A stretch of 64,000 bases of DNA, from contig OX465600.1 in NCBI GenBank assembly GCA_950022295.1, positions 291,879,782-291,943,781 on the forward strand, in the 5' to 3' direction. The notes beneath the pieces are model-generated. The model did not search any database. It had not been told where the DNA came from and saw only the letters and a program-made list of their open reading frames with translations. Shown here piece by piece: positions 47,369-59,587 of the stretch. This DNA comes from Bromus sterilis. Lineage: Eukaryota > Streptophyta > Magnoliopsida > Poales > Poaceae. Each line of letters starts with the position of its first letter. Within the stretch, counting starts at the first letter, position 1. The translations under genes were made by a program, and so were the position numbers.

Positions 47369-48169
47369 CTAAGTAATACCACAGGCGGTCTCACTCATCT
47401 CCATCTCCATAGTAGTCCTCGTAAAAGTTACACGCGTAACCCGGTAGCTGAAGGTGACCATCGGAAAACACGGAGGCCTGTGGACCCTGATATCCATTTG
47501 GGCAAGGATGGGGCCTAGGTCCAGCGTAGGGTGGAAGTAGAGGACCACGGGGTGAAAAATGCCTCCAATCTCGGGCCAAGCAACTCGAGAAGGCATCTGC
47601 GTTCTGACTGGATAGATAGCATCATACTCCACTGATCCAACACTCACGAAGGGTGCCAAGAGTGTCAGTGCTCGATACAGACGAACACGGGTGGCGTGAA
47701 GCTCAAAACGTAGGGCACGTGCGTCACGATGTCTATCACAAGCGTGCCGAGCAGTGATCTGAAGCAAAGGGTCCTCCAAAGAGTGATCTGTGTACAGTCC
47801 GGTGTAATACCCCTCTTCTCCTGGAAGTGCAGCAGGGATATAGCGGAACGAGGTCTCTCTCAGCATAGTGTGCTCCTCTCTCAGCAGGGTAATACATGAG
47901 TATGCAGCATCCTGCACAGCCATGTTCTCAGTCATGCCAATGCCATGTCCAAAGTGGATAGGCTGAGTGACTCCATTGTGGTGCGGGTAGATCCTAACAA
48001 TGCAGTGGAACTGGGTCTGGTTGAAGTCAAGGAACTGCTCCTCAACTGTGTACTCAGGGTACCATCGGTATCCAATGAAGGACATCATCTCGATCAGCAT
48101 GGCGGGATGGCCACGCACTCCGAGGCACCTAGTCAAACGAACAATCTGCTGAGGGGGAAGATCTGCCAT
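47369..48169 (-). CDS. Extra pre-gag ORF of gypsy element 2 (266 aa), dsRBD-like layout
   Basis: The ORF lies between primer-binding site and gag, in the sense direction. It starts MADLPPQQIV. Residues about 23 to 100 have the helix, three strands, helix layout of a double-stranded-RNA-binding domain: AMLIEMMSFIGYRW, PEYTVEEQ, FHCIVRIYP, HFGHGIGM and then TENMAVQDAAYSCITLLREE. The A-x-x-x-AA-x-x-x-x-x-L helix fits, but the lysines that normally open this helix (KKxAK) are missing. Residues 130 to 170 form a basic helix (ARALRFELHATRVRLYRAL). A different frame near the end gives a tail ending EDYYGDGDE, so a late frameshift is possible. No function has been shown for it; the domain call is inference. 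Confidence 0.55.
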   Translation of the reverse strand: MADLPPQQIVRLTRCLGVRGHPAMLIEMMSFIGYRWYPEYTVEEQFLDFNQTQFHCIVRIYPHHNGVTQPIHFGHGIGMTENMAVQDAAYSCITLLREEHTMLRETSFRYIPAALPGEEGYYTGLYTDHSLEDPLLQITARHACDRHRDARALRFELHATRVRLYRALTLLAPFVSVGSVEYDAIYPVRTQMPSRVAWPEIGGIFHPVVLYFHPTLDLGPILAQMDIRVHRPPCFPMVTFSYRVTRVTFTRTTMEMEMSETACGIT

Positions 48170-48570
48170 CTGAAACAGAAAGAAGGAGTTTGCAAATGCA
48201 TCAGATTATGAAGAAACCTGGAATGACTCGGACAACATAACGGCTATAATTGTAAGAAATGTATTTTCTTGCAATGTAGAAACAACACTTACTTACGATG
48301 TAAGAAATCAGGAAGCACAACAACTCTAACGAACCGAACAGAACTTTCCTACGGCTACAAGGAAGCAAACAACAAGATGTTCTAATCATACAGAGGTGAG
48401 CCTAGTCCTATCTTCCTGTAGAACAAGATGAGGGTGACTCAGAACTCAGAACGAAGGGGGTAAGGAGAAAAAAGAAGCCTTACGGTGTTCCCTTATATAC
48501 CCAGAGTAACTATGTAACTATAGCAAGCTAGACTCGACTTCGTCCAAGGCTGATAATCCTACAGGCAGTC
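48170..48570 (-). other. Leader of gypsy element 2 upstream of the extra ORF
   Basis: About 400 bp between primer-binding site and the extra ORF; no ORF of note. Confidence 0.5.
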
Positions 48571-48585
48571 CTGCTCTGGTACCAA
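48571..48585 (-). other. Primer-binding site of gypsy element 2
   Basis: The minus strand reads TTGGTACCAGAGCAG three bases from the LTR end, close to the initiator-tRNA type TGGTATCAGAGC with one change (C for T). Confidence 0.85.
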
Positions 48586-48588
48586 GTC

Positions 48589-51500
48589 TGTCGGGACCCG
48601 GGGTTAGCGTATGCAAGTCCCGCTACGACATAGTCATATGGAGAGCCGACAACCGTACCCACTTGTCTAAGCAGACAAGGCCAAGCACAAAACGTTCTCG
48701 GAAAGCATCGTACGTGAGGGGCATCCCATCCAGGCCGGATGATCAACTGAGATGGGTCCTCATCGTCCGCACACAAGTCTAATGATATGGGTGATGAACT
48801 CCCATATTCAAAGACAAGTCGCCTCAACCATACTATCGACTATCTCATAACTCTTACATAGACTTACTCCAGCCCGATCACTTAGTCGGGGTCTAGGGCG
48901 GGCTCGATCATACATCAAAGTGTGCACGAGACAGAGTCTCGAGCAATTGCATCGCGATGCCCCAAGCTGCGCACATCTAAGGGCCACTTGGTGTATAAAA
49001 GACCGCCAGCCAGATCACAACTAAGGTCTCGAAAACCCATACAAAGACATGCATGTTATAAACATACACGCAACACACATGCCTTGAATGAACAGCAGGT
49101 ATCATTGCAATTCTCTACAAAGTATACATTTTATTGATAACTCTCACAGAGTGCACACAGAGATCACAAGCATGTGATCCAACATTACAACAACAAACGG
49201 AAGCAAAGTAGGTCTGAGTAGAGACAAGTTTAACAAATGACTTAAGAAGCCTTATTTCAACACAAGCCCTCCACGAGGGAACCAGTCGTCTGACTGGGAC
49301 TACACTAGCTTGGTCTTCAGTCGTCGAGCTCGATGAAGAAGCCACCTTCGGGGTCAGTGGGTTCATCTAAAACATAGAATAAGCAAACGTGAGTACAAAG
49401 TCGTACTCAGCAAGACTTACATAGGAGATATACTACTCATGCACATGTATCAAGGTAAAGGAAGGTGGGGTTCAATTGCAGAAGTGCCAGCTTTGACTTG
49501 GCTAGTCCTGAACTACGAGTACCAGACTTGAGGTAAGAAGCGTACATGAGTCCACTACTTTCTCCAACCAATTACACCACTATGGTGCCTTCCTCGACTT
49601 CCCCACGAGAAAGAACGCCATAGCACTCACGCTTATCTTGGTGAGTTTTATAAGTATCCAGTTCAAGTTGTCTAATAATTAAGCTAAGCTTTCCAAGCAG
49701 TCCTTAACCGCGGACGCGGCTATTTGAATAGTTTTGTTAACCCTGCAGGGGTGTACCGCTACACACACATGATCATCAGTTACCGCCTTTGATCTCGACA
49801 CCATTCAAGGGGTGTCAACGAGGATGCTCACCACAACTGTTACCTCATAGCCGATCTAGTCCAAGAAAGCCGCCTACCTGGGTTGGCTACCACTATAGTG
49901 AACCCGGCCGGTTTACCGAAGTGGACCCAGATGATGTGTTCGTGGTGCATAAGCCGGTCTCGGTTGAGCCGTTCTCTCACTTAGCAGCCAGGCCACAAAC
50001 CTACCAGAACCCCGAACTATTGCGACATCTGGACATCGAAAGGGATGAGTTAATAGGTTGAGAGGGGTCAGTGAGCCCAATGTGTGGTTGTACTCTTCAT
50101 CTTGGATCACCACACAAGAACTCAGACTTAGAGCGGTGTTTAACGAGACAACCCACTGTGTACTCCTACACAACCTCTCATCGTTCACCTTGTATTAGGG
50201 TAGATTCACCAACACATTTCCACCATCACCGACATGATTGCTACCATCCCGACTCAGATAACAGTAACATCATTGTATCACTCTAAGCATGCAATAAGCA
50301 GTAACAATTGCAGGGGCCACATGATATCAAACAACTCCTACATTTGCTAGGATTGTGGTTTGCTTACTACTGTGACAAATGATAGGTCATGCAAAGGAAT
50401 GGGTTCATCTATGCGGTAGAAATGTAGCATGGTAATCATCCTATACAATGCATAAGCGAGACATGAGAGGGAAGTGGGATTTTATCGACATGATCAATGG
50501 GGGTTTTCTTGCCTTGGTGACGAGGTTCGGGTTCAGGGTCTTCAACGAAGGGGGCAGCCTCCTGTTCCGGTTCCACCTCTACTCGACAAACAACAAACAA
50601 GGTAGCAAAGTAAATACAATGCACAATCACATGTTTGAAGGTTGAAACTTGATGTATATGATTTTGATGTGTGGGGAATTTCCATTTAAAAGGAGTGTAC
50701 TGCAAATGAATTGCAAATTCAAACTCCAATTTGAATTCAAATGAATTCCATATGCATTGTTCTCACTGTTCCCCCATTTTAAAATGGTCAAACATGAAAA
50801 AAAGTGCATATTCAGAATCCTTGTATTTTTCTGATAATTTTAGACATATTATTTGCTATATTTGGGGTTAGGATTAATTTCCTATGAATTTCCAAAGTTT
50901 AAGACTTTTTCTGGAATTTCTCTGATTTCTTTTTATTCTGGAAAAGTATTTATTGCGTCACTGTTGCGTCAAGCTGACGTGGGGGGGTCTGACCAGTGAG
51001 GTCGGCCTGTCAGCCTCTGGGTTAATTAACCCGGTTAGTTTTAACTAACCAGGGGGTTAATTAGTGGTTAGGGCCCACCTGTCAGTGGGGTTAGGGGTGA
51101 TTAGTGGGGTGATTAGCCCCAAGTTAATCCATCCACCGGCAACTAACCGGCGGCGACCACAGGGGACGGCGGCGCCTCGCCGGAATGGGCTCCCAGCCAC
51201 GGCTTGGCACGGGGAGGCCACGGGGACGTACCTCGTGCTCGTCCGCGGCTAGTGGTGCACACGGAGGGCAAGGGGTGGCCGGAGCCTCGCCGGCGTTGAG
51301 GTACGGCGGCGGCCGTGGATCGGGTTAGAAGAAGACGTCGACTCCGTGCACCAAAACGACCGGGGAGCAGCGCGTTGCAACGCTGAGGTGGAGGGGAACA
51401 CGACGCGCGCCCTGGCTGAGACGGAGGAGCACAAGGGCGACCTCGAGCTCACCCATGGCGGAGGCCGTGCTCGGCTCCCATGGTAGATCGGCATAGAGGA

Positions 51501-52539
51501 GGATCTAGGGAACAAGGGGTTAGGGAAAACATGCTGCTGCTCACCGCGGTTCAGATGGAGCAGACGGCGTGCTTGGGGAGGCTCTGGTGCTGCCGGAATT
51601 CGAGGACGACTCGCGGCGGCCGGAGACGAAGGCGATGAAGGGAGCGGCGGCTACAAAGCTTCCGGGCTCGATTCCTTCGGCATCTCGGCGTAATCGTCGG
51701 TGGCGAAGATGACGGATATCATGGTGCGGCTTCTCGTCGGCGGTGGCTGCGTGGACTCGGCGGCGTGCTCCACGGTGGTTCTCGGGCGGCGACGAAATCA
51801 GCGAGGGAGGGGTGGAGAGCGAGCCAGGAGGGGGGGGGGGGGAATGGACGAGAAAGGTCCAGGGCGTCGTCGTGGCACGGTTTGGAGGCGAGGGGAAGGT
51901 TGTGCTGGCCTCAAGCAGGAGGTGGCGGCGTCGGAGTGCTCGGCTGGCTCGGTGGCATTCCACCGAGCAGCTTGGAGGCGCGGGGTGGGGAAGAAGACCC
52001 CCTTGCCCCTTTGGGCCGGGTGGGCTGGCTGGGCTGCCTTCGCCTAGGCGACAGGTAAGCCTTTCTCTCTCCTTTCTGTTTTCCTTTTCTAATTTCTTTT
52101 CTGTCTTTGTTTTGGTTTTGCTAAATAAAATAGCAAACCATTTTGTAAAATGCTAAAACTTTTTATATGGCCTCATAATAATATAGACTAGCCATTTACA
52201 AAGTTTGGCACTTTTAAAAATTCAAATTATTTGAATCTTAACTCAAATAGGGGTTTTTGATTAATTCCAAGGTCCTGTTTGAATATTTGAAAAATCCATG
52301 AGCATGGGGTGGGTCCCACATCACTTGATATGTGATCACACTCATTTATAAGATTTTTCAAAAATCTAACATGAATTTTTGGAGAAGATTTATTTCTGGC
52401 CTTTTGAATTAATTCATCTGGGGGGTGTTCCTTCTCCCATTTGAGTTTGATTTTGATTTCAAATGATTTCTTTTGAAATTTTTAACATGATGCAAGATGA
52501 CTTTGATCCTAGCACATTACCTAACAGAGGGTTCTGACA
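48589..52539 (-). repeat. 5' LTR of gypsy element 2
   Basis: 3,951 bp with the same TG...CA ends as the left copy and collinear throughout, differing by scattered substitutions, the 33-bp segment near 49143 and an added CACGGCTTGGCACGGGG-like segment near 51195. Confidence 0.95.
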
Positions 52540-53110
52540 GCTTGATCTTGTAATGAAACTTTCTTCGAGTGTTTGACCTTGTAATGAATCCATCTTCGAG
52601 TGCTTGCTCTTAATGCGAAACTTATAATAATATCGGGTGCGCGGCAGCACTCCCGACGGGAGTAGCCCCCGAGGCTATGTTCGATTTGTAAAGTTGGACA
52701 TAGGCTGAAAACATCCTTCCTCGCTGGTTCGTCTTGCATTTGTTATGCTATTCTAAAATTCATCGGGTGCGTGCCCCGCGAGTCTTTAGGTGATCACTTG
52801 TGGTCGGCTGAAGACTTAGAAATTGTTCTGTCCCGTAGCTGTTTCGTCTATGTTTTGGAGCTTCCTCCTGAGCCGAAGCTTGGATCTCCAAGTGTAAAAG
52901 ACGATTTTTGTTTGATAGAGCAGTAGCATCGCGAAAAGTCTTGAGGCAGGGGTTGCGTTCGCATCCTCCGAGTGCGTAGGTACTATCATCGTGTAAGCGA
53001 AAGGCGTCTCTTGGGGGGAGTCTGCGCTCGAGCCCCCGAGTGCTAGTGATATCGTTGCGTAAGAGAAAAGCGTCTCTCGGGGGGAGTCCTTGCTCGAGCT
53101 CCCGATTGCT
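52540..53110. other. Right flank of gypsy element 2, unassigned repeat
   Basis: Contains the palindromic word CTCCCGACGGGAG and three diverged units with GCGTCTCT(C/T)GGGGGGAGTC and GAGCCCCCGAGTGCTAG (52925..53105). The style resembles internal or LTR sequence of another Triticeae retrotransposon that I cannot name. It ends at a TTA where a Harbinger-like end begins. Confidence 0.45.
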
Positions 53111-53112
53111 TA

Positions 53113-55235
53113 AGAGCATCTCCAGCCGCGCCCCCAAGAGGCCTCCAAGCCGACGCTATTTGCGCCGGACGGCCAAAATTCGCCCAACCGCGCCCCCCAG
53201 AGTCCAATTAGCGCAGGATTGGGCCGAAAGTGGATCCGGCGATACCAAGCCGAACCCAGCGCACTGGGTGGCTCTTGGGGACACCGGACGGAACGAAAAC
53301 GTCGCATGGGGCCACTCTGTCGGCGAGATAGAACGCATCTCCCGCCGTTTTCCTTCCCCTCGCCTCCAGCTCCCGCCATTCCCCCCCCAGATCTGCCCCA
53401 TGCCGCCGAAGAAGAAATATGCGCCCCCTCACCGCACCGATGAGCCAACTCCGCCCCCCAAAGAGAAGAAGCCGAGAGCGCCTCTACCAAGGCCGGACGG
53501 TTGGACGGACGCCCGGTGAAAGGCCGACGTCAAGCGCCGCGCTGTGACGACCACCGCACGGCGCAACGAGCTCGACGCCCAACTCCTCTGGGAGAGCATG
53601 GACGCCGCCCAGAAGATGGCGGCGAAGAATCTAGAGGCCATCCAAGAGGTGGCGGTTGTGGCCAAGCGCGACCTCCAGGAGGCCCTTGCGGCGGCGGCGG
53701 CTGTCCGCTCTGGCGCGCCGCAGTTTCGCCCCCCAACTCAGCAGAGCGTCGCCTTCCCCGCCGGTAACTTCTCACCTTCGACGTTGTCGGCATGGGGGCA
53801 CACAGTCGCCCGACCCCAGCGGCTTCGACCCCAACCTCGCCTTTCCCCACGCTCCCCTGCGACCGGCGTCGGCGTCCTGCTCGCCTTCCTACTCGCCGGC
53901 CTACGCGTCCGCATCCACCCCGTCCCTGCTGCGCCGAGAAGCCATCCCCTTCACCGCCGGCTTTGAGGCTTTCTCCACCGAGATGGAGGACATCAACACC
54001 GCCGGCTCCGAGGCTTTCGCCGCTGAGGACGCCGACTTCACCCAGGACCCCGACGCCGAAGAAGAGACACAAGGCACCGATGAGGACACCGAAGAGACAC
54101 AAGAAGCGACAGAGGAGCAGGCCGTCAAAGGGAAGAAGAAGAGGAAGAACAGCGAGGTTGCGCTGAACCGCGTCAAGTGGACGGCCAAGGAAGACGAATG
54201 CCTCGCCAAAGCATGGAAGACGGTGAGTTTGTACCCCATCATCGGCGCCAACCAGAACAGCGACACGTACTGGACTAGGGTCAAGGCGGCGTTCGACGAG
54301 CGGAAGATGGTCGACCCCGACTTACCGGCATCTTCATGGAGCGCGGCGCGAAAGCCATGGCGTCCCACTGGTCTACGATCCAGGCGGCGTGCAACAAGTG
54401 GCACGACATCGAAGAGGAGGTGTTGGCCCGGCCCAAAAGAGGCGCCAGCAGCGACTAAAAGGTATAAACCCGCCGCGAACTCGCCGTAAACTCGCATAGA
54501 TAAGGCTGTCCTGACGGCGCCGCGGTAGTTCGCGCGCATGTTCGCCATGTTGCGGCAGGATACAGGCGGCGAATTCAAGTTCATCCACGTCTTCCCCCGG
54601 CTCGAGATGTGCAAAAAATGGAGCGAGTGCCACGTCCTGCTCGTCAAGTCCAAGAACGACGTCTACAACCCAGACGAGCCGGCACCGACGGCGTCCGCAG
54701 GGCGCTTGGCCGAGGGAAACAAGAAGCCCAAGGCGACTGCAGTTGGCCATTGAGAAATGCATCGCCAACGCCGCAAGCAACGCCGCAGTCAGGGAGGAGA
54801 AGGCCCATGCGAGGTGGTCGGAGCTGCTGACAAAGGAAGACGTCAAGCTTGACCTCCTCAGGACAAACTCCGCCGCAAAGAAGAGGAACACTGACCTCAC
54901 CTTCCTGGCGACAATGGCGACGATGAATTTGGCCGAGATGGACGCGTCGGTCAGGGAGTGGTTCGTCGCCGAGCGCGCCAAGATCTTGGCCCAAATCGCG
55001 CCGCCCGTGGTCACGCCGCCCACGTCGCCCGTGGTCGCGCCGCCCGCCTCCTCGTCTACGCCGATTGCGCCCTCCTTGCCCAGGAGCACGCCGTCGACTC
55101 CGGGCACGCCATCCACGCCTCCCGATGGATTCAGCGAGGCCATTGGTTCTGCCGTCGACCTGGACGGGCCCCTGATGGCGTGGAAGTGGTAATGGCTTCT
55201 CGCCCTTCGTTGGTTACCCCAAGTGGAAGGTGAGA
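53113..55235 (+). pseudogene. PIF/Harbinger-like Myb/SANT plus NAM-associated ORF, several frame breaks
   Basis: The left end (TTA, then AGAGCATCTCCAGCCG) resembles a Harbinger terminal repeat with a TTA duplication. Coding begins at 53401 (MPPKKKYAPP). TGA at 53517..53519 replaces the tryptophan expected in DAQWKADV. Frames then shift near 53800, 54330, 54470 and 54740. In order the pieces encode VKWTAKEDECLAKAW (Myb/SANT-like), SHWSTIQAACNKWHD, FARMFAM, and AIEKCIANAA with EDVKLDLLRTN (NAM-associated C-terminal region). This arrangement is that of the DNA-binding accessory protein of plant PIF/Harbinger elements or their cellular relatives. The right end is missing, cut by the LTR at 55236. 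Confidence 0.65.
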
Positions 55236-56814
55236 TGTAGGATAGCATAAAATTTCCCCTATGTAGAGGATATGGTTTGTCTCCCGTAGGACTCCGGCGA
55301 TGATAAGTAGGTGTCAGCGGCGCACCTGACGCGGACCTGCACACAACACAATTAACTTTGCTCCCAACAAAGTTCAAAGAGGTTGTCAATCTCTCCGGTC
55401 TTGTTGTTTACAAAGGATCAAATGCAATGGATAATGATAATGATAACAACTGAAAGTAAATACTAAAAAAGGAAATATCTTGTAAACAATGATGAGAATA
55501 TGGAACGCGGTCCCGTGATGTTCACTAGTGATGTCTCTCTCCCAAAAGACGATAATACTGCTATGCGAGGTAAACAAATTACAGATGGGCAATTGACAGG
55601 ATTATAAACGCACCGCAATGCTAACTACGGTACAAAAGAAAGGAAGAGGCTCATAAGCATGGCCAGTACGCCAAAATAAGTAGACCGAAATCCATCTGCA
55701 TCTACTACTAATCATCCACCTTGAGATATCTATCTAGAACATCTCGCTGGTATTAAGTTGCGAGCCCCACCCAAAGTGTAAACCCAAAGCAACAGACAAC
55801 TGCATTAAAAAGAACTTTGCGTAAAGTAAAAAATCCTTGCAACCGCTGTTACAATCACCGTTGTTTTCCCCCTTGTGGCCACAACACATCCCCTAGACTC
55901 ATTTTTCTGTCACTCAAGCGTATCATCAGGGGGCATGTACTCACAATCGAGCATACCGTTCCATCTTAGAGTTACTACCTACCACTTGGCCAAAGCAATA
56001 AACAACAATGGAGAACATGCAAGAATTACTTAGGAACAAAAATATAAGAGATAATAACGAAATATATTACTCTATCACGATCTGAACATAATCTCATAAT
56101 CCATCAGATCCCATCAAACTCAACATAGCAACAACAGAAGAATTACATATGTGCCTCGATCATGTAGGGCAGCTCACGAGGTCTAAACCATGAAGAACAA
56201 AGAGGGGAGGAGAACATCACATAGCTACTGATCATGGACCCATGGTCCAAGGTAAACTACTCACGACACATCCGGGAAGCGTCCATGTTGGAGGATAAGC
56301 TCCTGGAGGTCGATCCTCCCTCCGGCAGGGTGCCGGGAAGGGTCCTGACGGTGCTCCCGATCTTAGAAGCGCGGCAGCGGAGGAACAGAGGCGAGATCGC
56401 GAAATAGGGTTCTTTCTTCGGAGTTTCCCCATGACGGAGAATAAATAGGCGAAGGGGGGCAGCCAGGGGGGCCACCAGGGGTCCAGGCGCCCCCCCTGGT
56501 GCGGCCAGCCCCCTGGCCGCGCCAGGTGGCCGCCTAGGCACCTTGTGGTGGCCCCCTGGCCCTCCTTCGGGGCTCTGGAAGCTTCCTACACGCTGATTTT
56601 TTATCTGATTTTCCCGGATATTTGGAGCACTTTTTATATGGGGAAAACTGAAATAGAAAACAGCAGAAAACAGGGACTGGCACTGGGGTGCACTGACTTA
56701 TTAGGTTAGTAAAAATATGATCAAAATTGTATGAAAGTGTATCTAGATCATACCAATATCACACAAAACATGCATGGAACGAGCAGCAATTATCGATACG
56801 TTTGAGACGTATCA
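55236..56814 (-). repeat. 3' LTR of the truncated element
   Basis: 1,579 bp with TG...CA ends. No coding. The other LTR is not in the window. Confidence 0.75.
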
Positions 56815-57535
56815 ACATCTCCAAGCTTAATTCCTTCTCGTCCTCGAGTAGGTAAATGATAACACTCATAATTTCTGTGGTGACAAGCTAATAACCATAT
56901 AAGAACTTTGAAAAGTAAAGCAAACAAGGTATGTAATTCAATTCAAGTCATAACACGCAAGAGTCTATATTAGCATTGAAACAAGCAACGAAAGAACATT
57001 AGGTGCAAGAGCTCTCGCTGTCCGTGACTCGAATGTCTCCAAATGGTGTTTGCGTGCAAGAAGGGGGATAGGGAACACGATAAAAAGAGTATTTTTGTTG
57101 AGAACTCAATCTACTAAAGTTTCACACTTGGTGTTCTTTGGAATCTTATCTTGACTCGTCCCCAGACCACTAGCCAGGTACAAGTTAATTTGATCCAATC
57201 CTTTTCGATATTTTGAGCACTAATGCAATGGATGAGCGTAAGCACGAAAGTTGACACTTAAGATGGAAAAGAGAGAAATATGGTGGAGGAGGAAGACAAA
57301 AAGGATGAGAAAGACTCACATCAATGAGGACAATCATAGGCAAGAAGGCCAAATGATAGATATCATGTGAGGAGTAGGGATTGCCATGCAACAGATGCAC
57401 ATATGAGCTGAAAAGCTCTCCAAAGGAACTAGTGGGGGTGCATCTAACTTGCTCGCTCATGAACACCTAGAGCTCTTTTGAGGAGGATCATCCTTGGAAT
57501 ATGCAAGCCAAGTTCTATAGTGTGAAGGTCCCCAC
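56815..57535 (-). other. Internal 3' end of the truncated element
   Basis: Non-coding sequence following the polypurine tract on the minus strand. Only a 93-codon ORF without motifs is present. Confidence 0.55.
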
Positions 57536-58847
57536 TGTGACATCCTGGATTTTGGAACTTTCTTTTTTCGAGAACTTTTCGAATTTATTTCTGGATTTGC
57601 GATTGGATTTGATTTTGATCACCTCGTTGGACTGGAAACTTGAGAATATTTTCTTTGCATGCTCAAGTGACCCTTGATTTCAAGACTTTCCATTGCCATT
57701 CCATGGACACATCTCATCCAAGCCACCCTTTTATTCAAACCATATATTCCTTTTTCCAATAAAAGGGATATCCCTATTATTTGAGGTTTGTGAAGCAATC
57801 CATATTTATGTTGCTCCATAAATCCCCAAATAATTCCCACATGCCATTGACATCATATCTTGTCAAATTCTCCAAAAAAAATCATAGTCCAAGTGGATTT
57901 TTCCTCTAGAAAAATTCATTTGTCCGTGGGGGCAGATTGGAGCTTTGTGAAGGGAGTGCCATTTTCCTTGATCCGTTGCCGGTGAAACTTTTTCTGCAAC
58001 ATCATATAATCATATGATTTATCTCCACCAAATCCCACCACCATTTGATTAGCCAAACTCCCACAATAAATTCCCAAAGTTTGGATGCAGCAAGGGGGCA
58101 TTGTGAAGCAAGTGCATGATAGGGGATCCAGTTTGTCTTGAAACTTTTTGAGCATGATCCGACCACCAAATAACTCCACCAAACCAAATATGAGTCAAAT
58201 CCCATGAAACATGTTAGTGCACCATCATGTTGAAGTTTCTGGTCAGTGGGCCACATGGTTAAGCAAGTGCTAGCTATGTGTGTCCAATGGCTATGAAATT
58301 TTATACACATGTGCACCATGCCCAATGACCAAGCTACCCCAATTTTCAGCCAATTCCACCAAACCAGTGAGATGCTAGCCTCACCAATGCATTCTGACCC
58401 ATTTGGTGCTTTACAAAGGAAGTACCAAAAATATTAGTCCAAATGATGTGAAACTTTGCATACATACTCATCCTAGTGTATGATTGAGCTATGCAAAATA
58501 TCATGCCTAGGGGAGCTATGTACAAGCCATGGCACAACACAAGCACCTTCTGCAGCATTGTAGACATCCTTGGCCACGAATAAATTCACTGTGTGCACCA
58601 GTGCATCTTGTAGCCATGCTCTTGGCAGCACTAGGCGTGCTCTGGACGCGCCCCGAGCGTGCCCGACGCGTCCCCCTCGAGCTACAGGGCGCCATCGTCG
58701 TCTTCTTGTTGTCTCTCCGCGCCGCATGCCTTTCCCACCTCCCCATGCAGCACGCCACCCCCTCTCGAAGCCTCTCGAGTCGCCAGCACCGCACGCCGTG
58801 GCCGCCCGCCATTGTCCTAGCCCGGAGCTCAGATTCCTCCCTCCCCC

Positions 58848-58855
58848 TATAAAGG
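58848..58855 (+). promoter_or_regulatory. Putative LTR TATA box
   Basis: CCCTATAAAGGG lies in a GC-rich context about 1.3 kb into the LTR. It would place the transcription start near 58880 and both hairpin arrays in the transcribed R/U5 part. Confidence 0.45.
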
Positions 58856-59410
58856 GCGCAACCCCTAGCCTCCCAGAGAAACTCCGGTAGCCTCCCCACT
58901 CTCTTCTAGCTCGCTTCCCCCTCCTCAATCGTCGTCGGAGCCTGCCGTTGCTCCCCCACGATCGCCGTGGTAGCCGCCGTGCCCCTCCAAAATTTCCGCG
59001 CGACCCGGACCCCCACCTTCCTCCCAACCAGCCCGGGCGCTCCCCCTTGGACTTCAGTGGCCGCGCCAGCCCTCACCGTCGCCTCTCCCCGCCGGGACAC
59101 CGCTTCCCAGCAGCCCGCTCTGCCCCGAGGACCCGGCCGCCGTGGCCAGCAGGAGCAGCACGCCCGGCCACCCCGCGGCGCCGTGACCACCTGCAGGCGC
59201 GGCCGGCGAGCCGCGTCCATCGAGCCGCCCCGGTGGCCCCGCACCGACCTCCCTTCGCCTCGGCCCTCGCGCGGCCTCGGCCCTCCTCTGCTCGTGTCCA
59301 CGGGAAGAAGAAGGAGGCAGGGGAGGAGAGAGAAGACCTGACGTGAGGGCCCCGCCCGTCAGCGTCTCAGCCCGGGCCCGGTCTGATTCAAGTCGTGGCG
59401 CACTCCAGCA

Positions 59411-59587
59411 GATACGTTTTCCTTCAAAGGAAGCGTATTCGGCGTCCACTCAGTCCAAAATACGCTTTCCTCTCTTGAAAGCGTATTTCCCTCTTCAGCA
59501 GCCCAGAATACGCTTTCACTTCACAGAAAGCGCATTTCTGTTTTCAAGCAGCCCAAAGTGCGCTTTCACTGTTCTGAAAGCGTGTTC
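59411..59587 (+). repeat. Array of four hairpins with GCTTTC/GAAAGC stems in the LTR
   Basis: Hairpins at 59411..59440, 59458..59488 (12 perfect pairs, AAATACGCTTTC with GAAAGCGTATTT), 59506..59538 and 59557..59587. They are linked by CAGCAGCCCA-type spacers with a period of about 50 bp. Between copies A-T pairs become G-T pairs, so pairing is largely kept. Confidence 0.85.

Larger units (their letters stand above)
38725..52539 (-). mobile_element. Complete Ty3/gypsy LTR retrotransposon 2 (chromodomain type), 13,815 bp, minus strand
   Basis: LTRs at 38725..42625 and 48589..52539 share the ends TGTCGGGACCC and GGTTCTGACA (plus-strand view). On the minus strand the order is LTR, primer-binding site (48585), an extra ORF (48169), gag-pol (47058 to about 42605), polypurine tract (42640) and LTR. 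The 5-bp duplication GCTTG is perfect. It is the same lineage as element 1 but a different family, with unrelated LTRs. Several lesions in gag-pol make it unable to move by itself. Confidence 0.95.
55236..57535 (-). mobile_element. Truncated gypsy-type LTR element: 3' LTR plus end of internal region
   Basis: On the minus strand the LTR starts TGATACGTCTCAAACGTATC at 56814 and ends ATGCTATCCTACA at 55236. A purine-rich AAGCTTGGAGATGT precedes it (56828 to 56815), so 56815..57535 is internal 3' sequence. This start is common in abundant Triticeae gypsy families; I do not assign the exact family. The internal region is cut at 57535 by gypsy element 3. Confidence 0.7.

Noticed and set aside
53530..54653. 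Minus-strand ORFs of 190 and 250 codons
   Set aside because: Antisense of the Myb/NAM-associated pseudogene; GC-rich third positions keep them open.
58473..59449. Long ORFs on both strands in the GC-rich part of the element 3 LTR
   Set aside because: Composition effect within an LTR; no conserved domain.
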